This document shows, piece after piece, positions 35,860 through 48,556 of a stretch of 64,000 nucleotides of DNA (the first letter of the stretch is position 1; each line of letters begins with the position of its first letter). Origin of the DNA: Alligator mississippiensis (taxonomy: Eukaryota > Chordata > Crocodylia > Alligatoridae); assembly GCF_030867095.1 (NCBI RefSeq), contig NC_081827.1, forward strand, positions 23,627,001 through 23,691,000, in the 5' to 3' direction. The notes beneath the pieces are model-generated. The model did no database searches and was not told where the DNA came from. It saw only the letters and a program-made list of their open reading frames with translations. A program made the position numbers and the translations under genes.

Positions 35860-37828
35860 TTTGCATGCAGTGTCTCCTAGCTAAAAGGGAGGCGTGCACC
35901 CAATGGAAGGGAGGGGCCATCACCAGGGAGGACTATACCTTGGTTGCTCAGGGCTGCAGGGGGGCGGTCAGGAAGGCCAAGGCAGAGATGGAACTGGGAC
36001 TAGCTACCTGGATCAAGGACAACAAGAAGTCCTTTTTTAAATACATAGGGGGCAAAAAGAAGGTACCAAGTAATGTGGGGCCTCTGCAAGACACGTTAGG
36101 AAATATGGTCGTCACACCAGACAACAAAGCTAACCTATTTAACAATTTTTTGCCTCCATTTTCCTGAGCAGGGACTGGATCAGCCTGTCTGCTGGGACCC
36201 CCCCAGGCCCCAGAGGAGGCGCGCCCAGGGTCAGTGAGGATCTAGTCAGGGAACTTCTGGAGGGACTGGACGTATTTAAATCAGCTGGTCCTGACGATCT
36301 CCACCCCAGAGTGCTGAGGGAATTGGCAGAGGTCATTGTGGGACCCCTGGCATGGCTTTACGAGCACTCGTGGTGATCTGGTGTGGTGCCAGAGGACTAG
36401 AAAAGGGCCAATGTGGTCCCCATTTTCAAAAAGGGGAGGAAAGAGGACCCAGGAAACTATAGGCCAGTTAGTCTTACCTCAATCCTGGGTAAGCTTTTTG
36501 AGAGAACTATCCTGGCGCATGTCCACATGGACATGCGCCAACAGAGGAGATTATGCTTAGGGGCAACCAACATGGGTTCATTAGAGGCAGGTTCCTGTCA
36601 GACCAACCTGGGGGCCTTCTATGACAAGGTCACAAAATCCTTGGACGCAGGTGTCATGGTGGACATAGTCTTTCTGGACTTTAGGAAGGCCTTCAACACT
36701 GTCTCTCACCCCACTCTCATTGAAAAACTTGGGGACTCTGGTATCGACACCTACACAGTCAAATGGGTCGCTAACTGGCTGGAGGACCGTGCCCACAGAG
36801 TGGTGGTGGATGGGTCATTTTCGACCTGGAGGGATGTAGGCGCTGGGGTCCCCCAGGGCTCAGTCCTCGGACCCACACTGTTCAACATCTTCATCAGTGA
36901 CTTGGACGAGGGGGTAAAAAGCACCGTATTCAAATTTGCTGACGACATTAAGATGTGGGGGGATGTGGGCACACTAGAAGGGAGGAATAGGCTGCAATCA
37001 GACCTAGACAGGTTACAGGGGTGGGTGGATGAGAACAGGACAGGCTTCAACACTGACAAGTGCAAGGTACTACACCTGGGGAGGAAGAACCAGCAGCAGA
37101 CCTACAGGCTGGGGAACTCCCTTCTCGTCAGTGCAGAGGCAGAAAAGGATCTTGGAATCATTACTGATGCCAAAATGAGCATGGGCTGGCTGTGTGGGGA
37201 CATGGTCAGGAAGGCCAACCGCACCTTGTCATGCATCCACAGACGCATCTTGAGCAAGTCTAAGGAAGTGATCCTCCCCCTCTATGCAGCACTGGTCAGC
37301 CTGCAGTTGGGATTACTGCATCCAGTTCTGGCCACCACACTTCAGGAGGGATGTGGACAACTTGGAAAAGGTCCAGAGGAGGGCCACCTGCATGATCAGG
37401 GGCCAGCAGGGCAGGCCCTACAAGGAGAGGCTAAGGGACCTGAACCTGTTCAGCCTCCACAAGAGAAGGCTGAGGTGGGATCTAGTGGCCTGTTACAAAC
37501 TAGTCAGAGGGGACCAGCAGGCATTGGGGGAGTCCCCGTTCCCCAGAGCACTACCAGGAGTGACTAGAAATAACGGTCACAAGCTGGCAGAAGGTAGATT
37601 CAGACTAGACATCAGGAGGCGCTACTTCACTGTCAGGGCAGCTAGGATCTGGAACCAGCTTGCAAGGGAAGTGGTGCTGGCTCCTACCCTGGGGGTCTTT
37701 AAGAAGAGGTTAGACAAACACCTTGCTGGGGTCGTTTGACCCCAGTACTTTTTCCTACCACGGCAGGGGGTCGGACTTGCTGATCTGCTCAGGTCCCTTC
37801 CAACCCTATCAACTATGAAACTATGAAT
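35860..37828 (+). mobile_element. CR1 LINE, long 5'-truncated copy with intact FADD motif
   Basis: Contains ORF2 from the pre-RT linker (AQWKG-like, KKSFFKYIGGKKKV) through RT to the tail. One frame stays open from 36413 to 37567 (384 codons): [62 protein letters not shown] compensated frame slip lies near 36555-36600, and another near 37300 moves the C-terminal part (37284-37739, LEKVQRRATCMIRGQQGR to LDKHLAGVV) to a new frame. The catalytic Asp pair is present, but the element is 5' truncated and not autonomous. It ends with CCCTTCCAACCCTATC and an ACTATGAA repeat. Antisense in a PTPN12 intron. Confidence 0.93.
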
Positions 37829-38189
37829 AAACTTAAGAAGAATAAACTTTGATTTTGTTTGCTAACTTTTTAATATCAAATTAATCAGTATGCTCTGCCT
37901 GCCCTAACCCTCTCTGAGACTGCTCCAAGCATCCAGGAGTGCACATTTTCTTCCTTTCTGCACACAGTTACCTAATGTTCCCATGTATTTCCTAGCATAT
38001 GCTTCTCTTTGTTCTCTTGAACAAAACTGCTGAAGCAGGTAACTTCTTAAGAAAAAAATTAAAATTAATGGTTATTTTTCCCATAACAAAGCTTATCTGA
38101 GGCTGCTGCATCTTTAGAAAATATTTTTAGAAAAAAAATTAATATTTTGCCTCCTTCTCCAACTCTTCTCAATGAGAAAATCAAGAGGA

Positions 38190-39150
38190 TCAGTTGGAAG
38201 GCGGTATCAAGTGGGGCTCTTGTGGGTCTGCCCTGGATCAAATATTGTTTAATATCTTCATTAACAATTTGAAGGATGGGAACAAGTGTATACTGAACAA
38301 ATTTGTAAATAACACCAAGTTATTTGGGAGGTAGGATTAGGTTTCAGAATGACCCTGATAAAACTGAAGAAATGGTCTGAAATCAAACAAAATTCAAAAG
38401 GGATAAGTGTAAAGCTGTACACATAGGATGGAACAACTGCACGCACAGTTACAACTGGGGAATGACTGGCTAGGCTCCAAGTACTACAGAAAAGGACCTG
38501 AGGTTTACTGTGGACTATAAGCCAAATATAAACCAACAGTGCACTCTTGTTGGAAAATAAGCCAAAGTAAACTACACTGTATTAACAAGATTGTCACTTG
38601 TAAGTCAAGGGAGGTGATTTTTCCACTCTGTTAAGCATGGGTTTGAGGCTTCACTCAATGTACTAGGCCTAGTTTTGAACTTCAAGACATGAGCAGATTG
38701 GAACCAGTCCAGCAGAAAGCAACAAAAAATATTATAGGACTGGGAAATGCAACTTATGAGGAAAGACTGAAACAACTCAGATTATTTTATCTACGGAAGG
38801 AGGAAAGGGATTGGAGAACCGTCCTCAAAATACCTGAAGGATGGTTTTATGAAGAACGGAGATAAACTATTTCTATGGCCACCGGGGCAGGACAAAGAGA
38901 AGTGGTCCCAAAGTGCAGCAATGGAAATTTACACTGGACATTAGAGAAAACTCCCTCATTTATGAGATGGGTTATGTACTGGAACAGGTTACCCAGATAG
39001 GTTGCAGAATCTCAATCCTTGGAAGTTTAAAAGCAGTTTAGACAAACAGCTGTCAGAGATGGTCGAGTCAGAGATGGTGCTGCCTTGAGCAAGAGGGTTG
39101 GACTAAATAACCCGGTGAGATCTCATTCATCCCTACTTTTCTATGATTCT
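38190..39150 (+). mobile_element. Older CR1 LINE fragment
   Basis: Diverged CR1 from the RT palm (TTTAATATCTTCATTAACAA, ACAAATTTGTAAATAACACC as a decayed FADDT) through the C-terminal domain to the 3' tail (CCTACTTTTCTATGATTCTG). Many stops, with no long frame left. Clearly older than the neighbouring CR1 at 35860-37828. Confidence 0.82.
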
Positions 39151-40371
39151 GTGTCTTCAAGATGATAGTACTGTACTGTCAAGAGGGAAAGACTTTCACT
39201 TAACATTGAGAATAGGAAATAGTCTTCTCAAGGTGACTACCAATAGTTGTTGTTCTAAATCCAGAGAGAATGGTAGCCGATAACCATCTTGAAAGAAGGC
39301 CGCTCACGGAGGTCAATACTCTTTAGTTGGGGCTGAGAAATATTTTCACTCATTTCTACTTACTGCCCTGGGGACTACACAGAAGCTATTGAAGCAGCCA
39401 GATAAACATCAGGTAACCAGGAAAGTAATGTAGCCAATCTCCACACCCTGTGCTAGGTGGAAGATCTACTCCGTTCTAACACATTAAGAAGTCAGTATCT
39501 GTGTCTTAAGAAAAATCAAATCCTTCAGTCATCAGGAATACAGAGACAAACTGCCTTAGAAAGCAAGCAGCATAATTTACATTGTTCACTGCTTTAAACG
39601 TTCAAAATACATCCATCACTGTATAACAGAGAATAGGGCAATTCATGTCAACACATTTCAGATACCTTGCATCTCTTTTTTTTCCTTTTCAGGAAGGAAC
39701 TCTTGAACAGGTCATAAACTTAATTCTCAATGTTTTTAAGTGTCCCAAGGTCTTGCACAAATACCAAAGCATTACCAAAATATTCATCAAATTAAAACAG
39801 AGCTTCTCAATATATCTAACACTAAACACTGTTGAGGACTAAACTTTAGATTTCATTTAGTACTATAGCTTAAAATTTGCTTCTTAGTTCTTTTACATGT
39901 CATAGTGAATATAATAGTTTGAATGTTTGTAATAGTTGCCCATTAGCCAGTTCAGGAAGAAGACAAGATTCATCTTCTTATCTAGGCCATTGTTTTGGCC
40001 TATATGTGGAAGGTCCTGACTTTGCTCAAAGTCTTAACTCTTGAATTTTATCTTTAGAGGCCTTTAACAAAGTTAACCTAAAAATGACACTTAAGCAAAC
40101 ATCCCGAGAGATCAAACCCTAGGGCCTTTGAAAAAATTGGAAAGAAAGGTCACTGCAGCGGTGTGGAAATTCCCCAAAGTAATTAAAATGGTCAAGAAAA
40201 GAAAATGAACCCAGCAGAAATCTGTTAAGAAAGATCCGAGCCCAAATTTGGGAGTCGTGACAGGTTTGGGTAGGAGGGGCCCAAAACAGCAACTCACTCA
40301 ATAAAAACCGTAACCTACTGTCCCAGTTTGGAGGTAACCTCACTTGCAGAACAACGAAGGAAGAATTGCAA

Positions 40372-40977
40372 GTGTAGGCCGGATCAGACTGATCACGTGA
40401 ACCACCCTCTCCGTGAACACGAATCTCTTAGTTCACGCTGAAGCCGCGAAGCACCCGAAAGGGACTGAAGGAAGGGGACTTAGTCCTATCAGTATTGAGG
40501 CCAGCCCATTGAATCATATTGCTGAGGCCAGCCCATTGAACCGTATTACTGAGGCCAACCCATTAAATTGTACTACTGAGGAATGAAAGCATATCTAGGT
40601 GTTTGGCTTCTCAGAATTCTAGGATTGTAAGTATATTATGAAAAATAATAATACTGATTCAAATTTAACTTTGAGTTGTAATTGTAATTGTTTTTGTAAT
40701 ACTAATTCTTATAACATTGTTTGAGAAAGAAGTGCATTTGGAGCATTGTTTCTGATATATGTAGTTATTGTGTTCTTAATGTTTGTGGTATTTCTTAAAG
40801 CTAAGCAGTGTTATACGCGTAGCAAAGAATTTTAAAATAAAAGTGTGTTGTATGAATTAAGTGTGCAATCATTGTGAAATCGTGCAATCAACTAAATACT
40901 CCCCCAGCCAGTGCATCAAACGAATCAATAAGTTGTGTGGGATTTTCTCTATTCCATAACCCACTAGAGACATTACA
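40372..40977. other. Unclassified block, LTR-like in outline
   Basis: About 600 bp starting TGTAGGCC and ending CATTACA, with a CpG-bearing left part, a 27-bp minisatellite and an AATAAA at about 40834 followed by a GT-rich stretch. That outline would fit a solo LTR of an old retroelement, but the flanks do not form a target duplication and I recognise no family. Treat it as an unclassified fossil at most. Confidence 0.25.
40494..40581 (+). repeat. 27-bp minisatellite, about 3.2 copies
   Basis: The unit GAGGCCAGCCCATTGAATC plus CATATTGCT repeats three times with a few changes, then a partial CTGAGG. Confidence 0.88.
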
Positions 40978-41056
40978 GTGTAAACAAAAAGCAGCATTAG
41001 ACACGGAATGGATTTAATCTGGTTAAAAATCATGAAGTGTAAAAGAAGAAACTTAC

Positions 41057-41134
41057 TCTGTTCATTTGCTAGGACAAATGACTCTGGTGTTCTTTCTGGT
41101 AGTGGGGGCGTGGAATCTTCACTGCCATCTGCAT
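41057..41134 (-). CDS. PTPN12: PTPN12 coding exon with PPPLPERTPESF-type motif
   Basis: This 78-bp exon lies between acceptor TTGATTTAG and donor CAGA/GTAAGT. It enters after one base of an Asp codon and leaves one base, so its phase matches both neighbours. It encodes DADGSEDSTPPLPERTP followed by ESFVLANEQ; mammals have DVSEDSPPPLPERTPESFVL. The proline motif followed by TPESF is conserved across PEST-family phosphatases, and in PTPN22 the equivalent motif binds the Csk SH3 domain. Here the first Pro of PPPLPER is Thr (STPPLPER), a small difference from mammals. Confidence 0.95.
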
Positions 41135-42384
41135 CTAAATCAAGTAAAGGGTTTTTAGATGAGAGAGAGCACGAGAGCGTGCACGCGCTTTATAATGTGG
41201 CATTAGAAAACAGGTTAAATTAATTTCTTGGAACAGTAAGCCCACAGCATATGCCTTCATAAAAAGTAAAGCTTAAAGCAAAATGGAAAAAAAAATGCAA
41301 TACTGATACATAACTTTATCATTACTATTTTAGCATGCCAACTCCTTGGGGCAAAGAGAGTCTTCTCATTCAGTAATAAGCTTACTATGGGTGCTTAAAT
41401 ATCAGATGAAAATGACTTCCTATTTAGAATCTCTGACTGTCCCCCAGCATGTGTTTGATGGAAGAGAAGAATAAATATTCAGTAATAAATAACAGCACCA
41501 TAGTAACAATAAAAAAAATAATATTTTGTTCATGAAATCAGCAGTGGAGCAAATAATGCATTACTACCTATTCTGGATATAGACAAAATTAGGATGTCCT
41601 TTATCATGGCGAATTCTGCTACTCATTCTTAAACTTTTAGTAATAGAAGTGTCATATATTCACAATAGTTATAGTGTTTTAGCTGCAATTTTGCCCTGTG
41701 TCGATACACAGCAAAATAATCAAGCTTTGCAGGCTCACTGTTTACATTTATTTAGTCCACTATTTCAGACTTCCTGAAACAATGTCTTGTTACAGAGGTA
41801 GAAAGTGTTTCTGGCAGGCCCAAGAAAATTGGGAGAGAACTTCTTGTAGCTCAAAGAGTAACAGCCATTTGTCATAGCCTGCTTGAAAACTGGTGCATAG
41901 AGTTTACTCTTTAACAAGAAAGATATTTCTCCATGGAGGTGACAAAGTCTACCCTCCTCACTTCTGACCTAACTGCATCTGAACTACTGAAAGTAGTCAT
42001 TTACCAGATTGGGTGCATCTCAATTCAGGAATATATCAAAGGACTGAGGAAAGAGCATAATTCAAGATCTGGAGCAAGGGGCAGAGTCGACAACACTTTT
42101 AAACAAAAAACTTTGTTTGACCTATAGTGCGCTGGTCTTAGCACTGCAGTGACAGTACACAAAGGTGACAGCCCTGCTCAGAGTAAAAAATTATAATTAT
42201 ACTTAAAAGAAAATCTGGTTCCTCAAATTACCACCTGTTAGTGGGACAGAAAGTTTAATATTGAAAGGTCCAAAGATGCTACTGCTGTTGTACCAGAGGG
42301 ATTCATCGCTCTATGTTTAAAGTAAGATTTAATATCTTGTTTAATAATTTATCTGATTTTATAAGTTATTTTGTCTTTTACTTG

Positions 42385-42443
42385 TAAACGAACCTGAGTC
42401 CTCCTTCGGGGGAAGGGCAGCATATAAATTAAATAAATAAGCT
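42385..42443 (+). repeat. SINE/LINE 3' tail
   Basis: GTCCTCCTTCGGGGGAAGGG followed by CAGCATATAAATTAAATAAAT is a recurrent reptilian retroposon tail. The upstream part is not recognised. Confidence 0.5.
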
Positions 42444-43537
42444 AAGTACTACAAGGACAGCTGAACGGAGTGGCAAAATGTGCAAGTTGATTGGATTTTT
42501 AGAATTTTCAAACTATCCTGCAGATAATGATAACAGTATCAATTAAAGCCAGCACTTCAAGACTATGGCTTGAGCGGATTAAAATTGTTATAACATTTTG
42601 CAATATCCTTTAAGTTAACAATGTTTTAATAAGACATGATGATATTTCTGGCTCACTTTACCTATCAGCTCTAACTACTATCTAAAAGTTAATAACAGTA
42701 ATGCACAATGCCAGAACTTTTAAACTTGGCTTGTCCAGAGTACACTATCAAGCGCATACAAGTTGCATTAACAATAATACAACTATAGAGTAGGCAGGCA
42801 TAAAAGGGTTGAACAATATATTTGAGAGTCTTAAAATTAGGCAAAGGTGATGGCTGATGTGCAAAGACAAGTGCAATCAGCTATGTAGAGAATCATACTC
42901 TGAACTTCACAAGCTCCATCTTAAATGTAGTCAGATTCTCCCATTCAATTGGAAGGCTACTCCAGAATCCCACTTTAATGACGAAAACAATAGGCACAAA
43001 AAATTAATCTTTGGGAATTCCTGTTTTTGTTTGTCCTGTCTAAGAGTGGAGTCACATGGGAATGACAAAGAAAAAGCAAGTAAAAGTGTGATGGTCCACT
43101 GCGTCTGCTCCTGTACCACGTCTCAGCTTGGAAAAGTTCACAGTGCAGCGCACACATCCAGGCTCCCAATCTGCCTTCCGTTCTGCATTTATTCTTGCAA
43201 ATTCTGTGTGGGACTTCGTTTTATTCTACACCATCATTTCTCATAGCACATACAATATGTCATTACTTCTGTCCCCTTCCCTGATTTTGCCTGAATACAA
43301 AAAATGTCATTTGCCTGCAATTAGAGTCAACATCTCATAAACCTTTTCATAAACTTAAATTACATCTTCCTCACACTTTTTTCTTGGCTTCCATCTCCAA
43401 CTATTACTTTCCATTTCCAGGGATATGGTTAACCTCTTATTCCTGTTGCTTTTGAAAGGTCAAGAATACCATCTCATATCTGGTTTTGCCAGAAAACGTA
43501 CTGATCTCAAAAAATATTAAATCAAGTTAGAGCTGCT

Positions 43538-45006
43538 GTTTGACTTGGCATGGCTTTACAAGCGCTCGTGCTCGGGCCAGGTGCCAGATGATTGGAAGAT
43601 AGCCAATGTGGTCCCCATCTTTAAGAAAGGGAGGAGGGAGGACCCGAGCAACTATAGGCCCGTCAGTCTTACCTCAATCCTGGGGAAACTCTTTGAGAAG
43701 ATCATCAAGGAGCACATCTGTGATGGGCCAGCATCGGGGATGATGCTCAAGGGCAACCAGCACGGTTTCATTAGGGGCAGGTCATGTCAGACCAACCTGA
43801 TTGCCTTTTACGATCAGGTCATAAAAGCACTGGATGCAGGTGTCGCCGTGGATGTAGTCTTTCTGGACTTCAGCAAGGCCTTTGACACTGTCAACCAACC
43901 CATCCTCATTAAAAAACTAGGCGACTGTGGCATCGATGCCTACACGGTCAGATGGATTGCTAATTGGCTGAAGGGTCACACTCAGAGGGTGGTGGTGGAC
44001 AGGTCATATTCAACCTGGGGGGAAGTGGGCAGCGGAATCCCCCAGGGCTTGGTCCTTGGGCCCAAGCTGTTCAATTTATCAGCGATTTGGATGACGGGGT
44101 GAAAAGCAACCTGTTCAAATTTGCTTATGATACCAAATCTGGGGTGAGGTGATTACGCTAGTTGGGAGGGAAAGACTGCAGCAAGACCTGGATAGGTTGC
44201 AGGGGTGGGCTAACAAAAACAGGATGCATTTCAATACTGACAAGTGCAGGGTGCTGCACTTGGGCAATAGTAACCAGCAGCACACTTATAAGATGGGAAA
44301 CTCCCTTCTTGAGAGCACGGAGGCAGAAAGGGATCTTGGAGTCATCACTGACTCCAAGATGAACATGGGCCGACAATGCGAGGTCACGGTCAGCAGGGCT
44401 AACCAGACCCTATTGTGCATCCACAGGTGCATCTCAAGTAGGGCCAAGGAGGTGATCCTCCCCCTCTACGCGACACTGGTCAGGCCACAACTGGAGTACT
44501 GTGTCCAGTTCTGGGCACCCCACTTCAAGAGGGATGTGGACAACATGGAGAGGGTCCAGAGGAGGGCCACCTGCATGATCCGGGGACAGCAGGGCAGACC
44601 CTACAATGTGAAGCTACGGGACCTGAACCTGTTTAGCCTTCACAAGAGAAGGCTGAGGAGGGACCTTGTGACCGTCTATAAACTCACTAGGGGGGACCAG
44701 AAGGGTTTGGGGGAGACCTTGTTTCCCCTAGCACCCCCCAGGATAACAAGGAATAACAGCCACAAGTTGTTGGAGAGTAGGTTTAGATCAGACATCCGTA
44801 ACAACTACTTCACAGTTAGGGCGGCTAGGATCTGGAACCAACTTCCAAGGGAAGTGGTGCTGGCTCCTACCCTGGGGGTCTTTAAGAAGTGGCTCGATGG
44901 CTACCTGGCTGGGGTCACTTGAGCCCAGTTTCCCTCCTGAACCAGGCAGGGGGTCAGACTTGAAGATCTACAAGGTCCCTTCCGACCCTACTTTTATGAT
45001 TCTATG
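43538..45006 (+). mobile_element. CR1 LINE, relatively young, 5'-truncated in RT
   Basis: ORF2 from WLYKRSCSGQVPDDWK through VPIFKKGRREDPSNYRPVSL, NQHGFIRGRSCQTNLIAFYD, VFLDFSKAFDTVNQ and IPQGLVLGPKLFN. Frame changes follow near 44072 and 44145, then a 257-codon open frame (44149-44922) covers the remainder to FKKWLDGYLAGVT. The catalytic FADD reads FAYD, so the RT is dead. The tail CCCTTCCGACCCTACTTTTA then ATGATTCTATG is the typical CR1 end. Few breaks imply a young insertion. Antisense in a PTPN12 intron. Confidence 0.94.
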
Positions 45007-46589
45007 TTTTGTGCTGGACCAGTAGAATACCTTTTTTTCTGCTAAAGCTAATATATTAATTGGATGCTAATGTCATAAAGCATGCTAATTTGAATCAGTT
45101 TAGCTAGAACTATTCTCTGGCTGCTTCAGCTTTTCACAAACACCCGACACCTCTCTCACTAGCTGTCAGCATATCTGTAAAATGGTTTATTTTATAAAAT
45201 TCAAGAGTAGCCTTTCATTCAAGGGCTGCAAGGACCAAGCATTTGCCCTGAGATCCTATGTGCAGACTCTTTGGCTAAACTGACCATCAAAAGTTTAAGT
45301 ACAGGAACTCTACTATAAAAGGCATCTACACAGGGATCAGTACAGACTAACGATTGATAATTATGCTAGTACCATTCTCTATGCTGGAAACACAATGGTG
45401 GAAATAGAAGGCTTCCTTGTGACTAGCCTTATTTATCTCAAGTCTCGCCATAAAGCATTTTTAACAGTGGCATACTAGCATGTAACAGGTCAAAATTCTG
45501 TAGCGCAAAAAAAGGTCACACAAACCCGTGTTGCCACTTCATTAGGCCTTTTTACTAATCACTATCATTTTGCAAAACAAGCAAGCTTCACTATAAGCTT
45601 CTACTGTGGTTTATATTTTCCAGTGACTGGAAATCCCCATTAAATAACCCCATCAAGTTGGAAATAGTAGTACCCCTGGGTCCATCCTATCTGAATAAAC
45701 GTATTATATACCTTAGGATGCTCAGCAGCGAATGCAGTAGTGATAATCTTGGCCTAAAGCTTTGATTTTATGGCTAAAGTAGCCCATAAAGAAATAAAAT
45801 TACAATTTATAGTCCTCATTTTAAAAGATCATCTGCTAGATTATTGTGCACCATGTGGTCCAGAACACAACAAGGCTGGTCACAAGGAAAAACTGACTGT
45901 GACCATAAAACATGATTAAAAGTGTACCAGGAAGGAGAAAGGAACAAGACAAGGAACTGGATGTGGCAAGGCAAAGAGCAGAAAACAAAGCCTATCAGAA
46001 ATCATTGTATGTTTAAAGAGGAGAATCTTTAAATGCTGCTTGCAGTCTTGTTAAAGGCAACTTAGCCTTTATTTATTTATTTTAAGGAATATATATCTTT
46101 CAATACTGCAATTCCATTGAGCAAGTCATTGAGTGCCATATTTCTCCTAGTTCCTGTCACCATACATACAGTAGCTCTTAAACTCCAATGGTATTCATAT
46201 GTCCTCACAGCATCCAAACCAGGAGCTTAGAGATTTGAACTTTCACTGTGAGAATAGTAGGAAGACAGATATTGATTGCCCTGGGTAAGAACAGGAAACA
46301 TTCTGCAAGTAGAAATACCGTTTTCTTTACTATGATCAATAAAGCCCATTTTGACAGACGCATTGGAATGGAAGACAAAGGTCCTTGCTTTGACTTGATT
46401 AAAAAAAAAATTAAGCATGAATTAATGACTTAACTTTTTATGTGCAAACTATGCCTCTGCTTGGAAGAGACATTTAATCCTTGAAACCATGAAAGACATA
46501 CTGGTTTTAGGTTTCTGAATAAAGATAATTTTTGACAGAAGACTAGCATCAGAAAAAAATACACAGACTGTCACAATCTGATGGAAGCC

Positions 46590-46900
46590 CCTAGAGCTCT
46601 GAATTTCTCCTTACTGGGGATCTGGGTTTTTCATTTCCCATGGAAAAAAATGAAAAAATGTGGATTTTCACTTTTACCTGAGAACAATGTGGATTTTCCA
46701 TTTTAATATAGAAACACTCAGATTTTGCACTTTTTCAGAGACCCCTCTGCAGGCTGGCAGATTTCCAGCTTGCAAGGGGCTGGGGGAACAGGAGCAGGAC
46801 AGTCAGGCAGGGGGTGCCATGAACATATATATGCAAGTGGGTGCCAGGAAGCCATAAACTGGGTTCCCATCCCAACAATAGCCCCTTCTGCCCATGTTTG
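46590..46900. repeat. AT-rich repeat-like segment with GTGGATTTTC motif
   Basis: GTGGATTTTCACTTTTACC and GTGGATTTTCCATTTTAATA recur about 33 bases apart, next to GGGGATCTGGGTTTTTCATT and CCCATGGAAAAAAATG. It looks like a dispersed element with a GC-rich right half, but the ends are not defined. Confidence 0.35.
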
Positions 46901-47045
46901 AAAGTGGAAATTGTTCTTCCCTCTAGTAACAGAGTGAGATACTCAGTGGTTTCACTTGCTCCTTTTTCCTTAAGTATGCATCCCTCAGGTCCTTTGACTA
47001 AACCATGTCCAAAATCATAAAGATATATTATTAGCCAGTATAAGA

Positions 47046-47361
47046 TAGTGATTTTCAACAAGCTACAGCACTCTGCGGTGCCCTGAGACCCTTTCAAGTG
47101 TGCCATAGGGTGCCAGGCACTGTTAGCACTATTAGGCATGCAAACATGATTCATAAAATAAACCCTGAGATTTCAAATAAGAATTCATAGTGTTAAAACC
47201 ATTCTGACCTGTTGTGCTCTGAGTTCTTTGCAACAACAGAACTGCTGTATTATTTTTCTATAGTCAAACGAGTGCAAATTTTTTCCAAAGGGTGACTTGA
47301 ATCTAACAAGAGGTGTTGAGCCCAACAAGGGGTGCCTCGAGTGTAAAATGGCTGAGAACTA
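47046..47361. mobile_element. hAT-like MITE (same family as 19645-19964)
   Basis: The start TAGTGATTTTCAACAAGC pairs with the end GGCTGAGAACTA. Interior blocks are shared with 19645-19964: GGCACTGTTAGCAC, TTATTTTTCTATAGTCAAA and GAATCTAACAAG. The target duplication is not clear. Confidence 0.65.
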
Positions 47362-47372
47362 TTAGAATAATC

Positions 47373-47576
47373 CAGCAGTTCCCAAACTTGGACAGAGTGC
47401 ACATCACCAATTTAAAACGATACAACCTTCAGTACCACAAGCAATTTTTTCTGTTCAACCTTACATAACACCAGCAAATTTGTCATATAAAGTAATTACA
47501 ATAAATCTGTTATCATGTACCACTGACAGGTTGTTTGCATACCACAGGTACCCATACCACAGGTTGGGAACCGCTG
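47373..47576. mobile_element. hAT-like MITE with TSD
   Basis: The left end is CAGCAGTTCCCAAACTTGG and the complement of the right end CAGCGGTTCCCAACCTGTGG. The flanks GAATAATC (47365-47372) and GCATAATC (47577-47584) match at 7 of 8. Only 204 bp, non-coding. Confidence 0.8.
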
Positions 47577-48556
47577 GCATAATCCATAAACTACAACATA
47601 ATCCATACTGTGATAAAAGTGACAGTTACAGCATAACATTGGCTATTCAGCAAGACCGTATACATACCCTATCAATAAAACAAACAAAAAAAACCTGAAT
47701 GACACTTCACAAACATCCGAAATTATAGTGGCATTCATGACACCAAGGTCCCCTCTATGAGTTACATTAATACCACAATTAACATGTTAATTTCTGGTTG
47801 GCTTGCATGGTGCCTTAAACTGAACATGTGGCCTGGCTGACAATCAGTCTGGTCCTGGAACTGCACTGGGGTCAGCCCCAACCCCAGATCCATGGGCACC
47901 CAGCTTGTAACCTGCCAGTACAGGGGGAGCCCAGAACCTGGGTAGGAATTTCAGAAAGCAGACAACATGATTTAAATCTTTCCCAATTTAAAAATCAATG
48001 GTACAAAAATCCCTCTCCAAATTTTAGGAGCAACTTGGTGACACCCCTTCAGAGAACAAGTAGTATTTCTATGCAACAAGGGTCTTAAGTGGGATCTGGT
48101 TTGTAGAGATGCCCTGTGATCCTAAGTTCCTCCTACACTATAATTGTGCAAGTATGGCACAACTGGGATCTGATCCGCAATCCCCCAAAAATTACACTTC
48201 CTGCCATACATGTGCGGCAAGGCAGGAAGAGTGATTGCTGGGAGTGGGGATCAGATAAGAACGTCTTCTAGGGACCCAACAAGTTGTTAATCCCTCTAAA
48301 TATAGAACATAAGGTAATTTATCAAGGTTTGCAGTAATATAAGAATATTATATGCAACTTTAGGGAAAAATAGAAGAAAGAATGAAGATTTGGCTCTTGC
48401 TGAGCAACCACAAGGCAGATTTTTTTTAATTTAAGGTATAAATTTTAACTAGAGGTTGATTTCCAATGCTATTTTAAAAAAATAAATGTTTTTCCACTCT
48501 ACAGATTTAATCATATTAGAAAGTGCTAAATGCAGCTGAAATGCCATAAAACCCAC

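Larger units (their letters stand above)
35299..41056 (-). other. PTPN12: PTPN12 5.8 kb intron
   Basis: The intron contains a CR1 3' scrap (35575-35630), a long CR1 (35860-37828), an older CR1 (38190-39150) and an unclassified block with a 27-bp minisatellite (40372-40977). I see nothing classifiable at 39160-40370. Confidence 0.9.
41135..48556 (-). other. PTPN12: PTPN12 7.4 kb intron
   Basis: The intron contains a CR1 LINE (43538-45006, antisense to the gene), two adjacent hAT-like elements (47046-47361, 47373-47576), a SINE/LINE tail (42385-42443) and an AT-rich repeat-like segment (46590-46900). I see nothing classifiable at 41200-42380, 42450-43530, 45010-46580 and 47600-48550. Confidence 0.9.

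Noticed and set aside
40119-40343. 75-codon minus-strand frame
   Set aside because: No similarity to known proteins and no repeat or splice support. The palindromic CCCAAATTTGGG nearby was considered as an old retroelement landmark but is too short to support a call.
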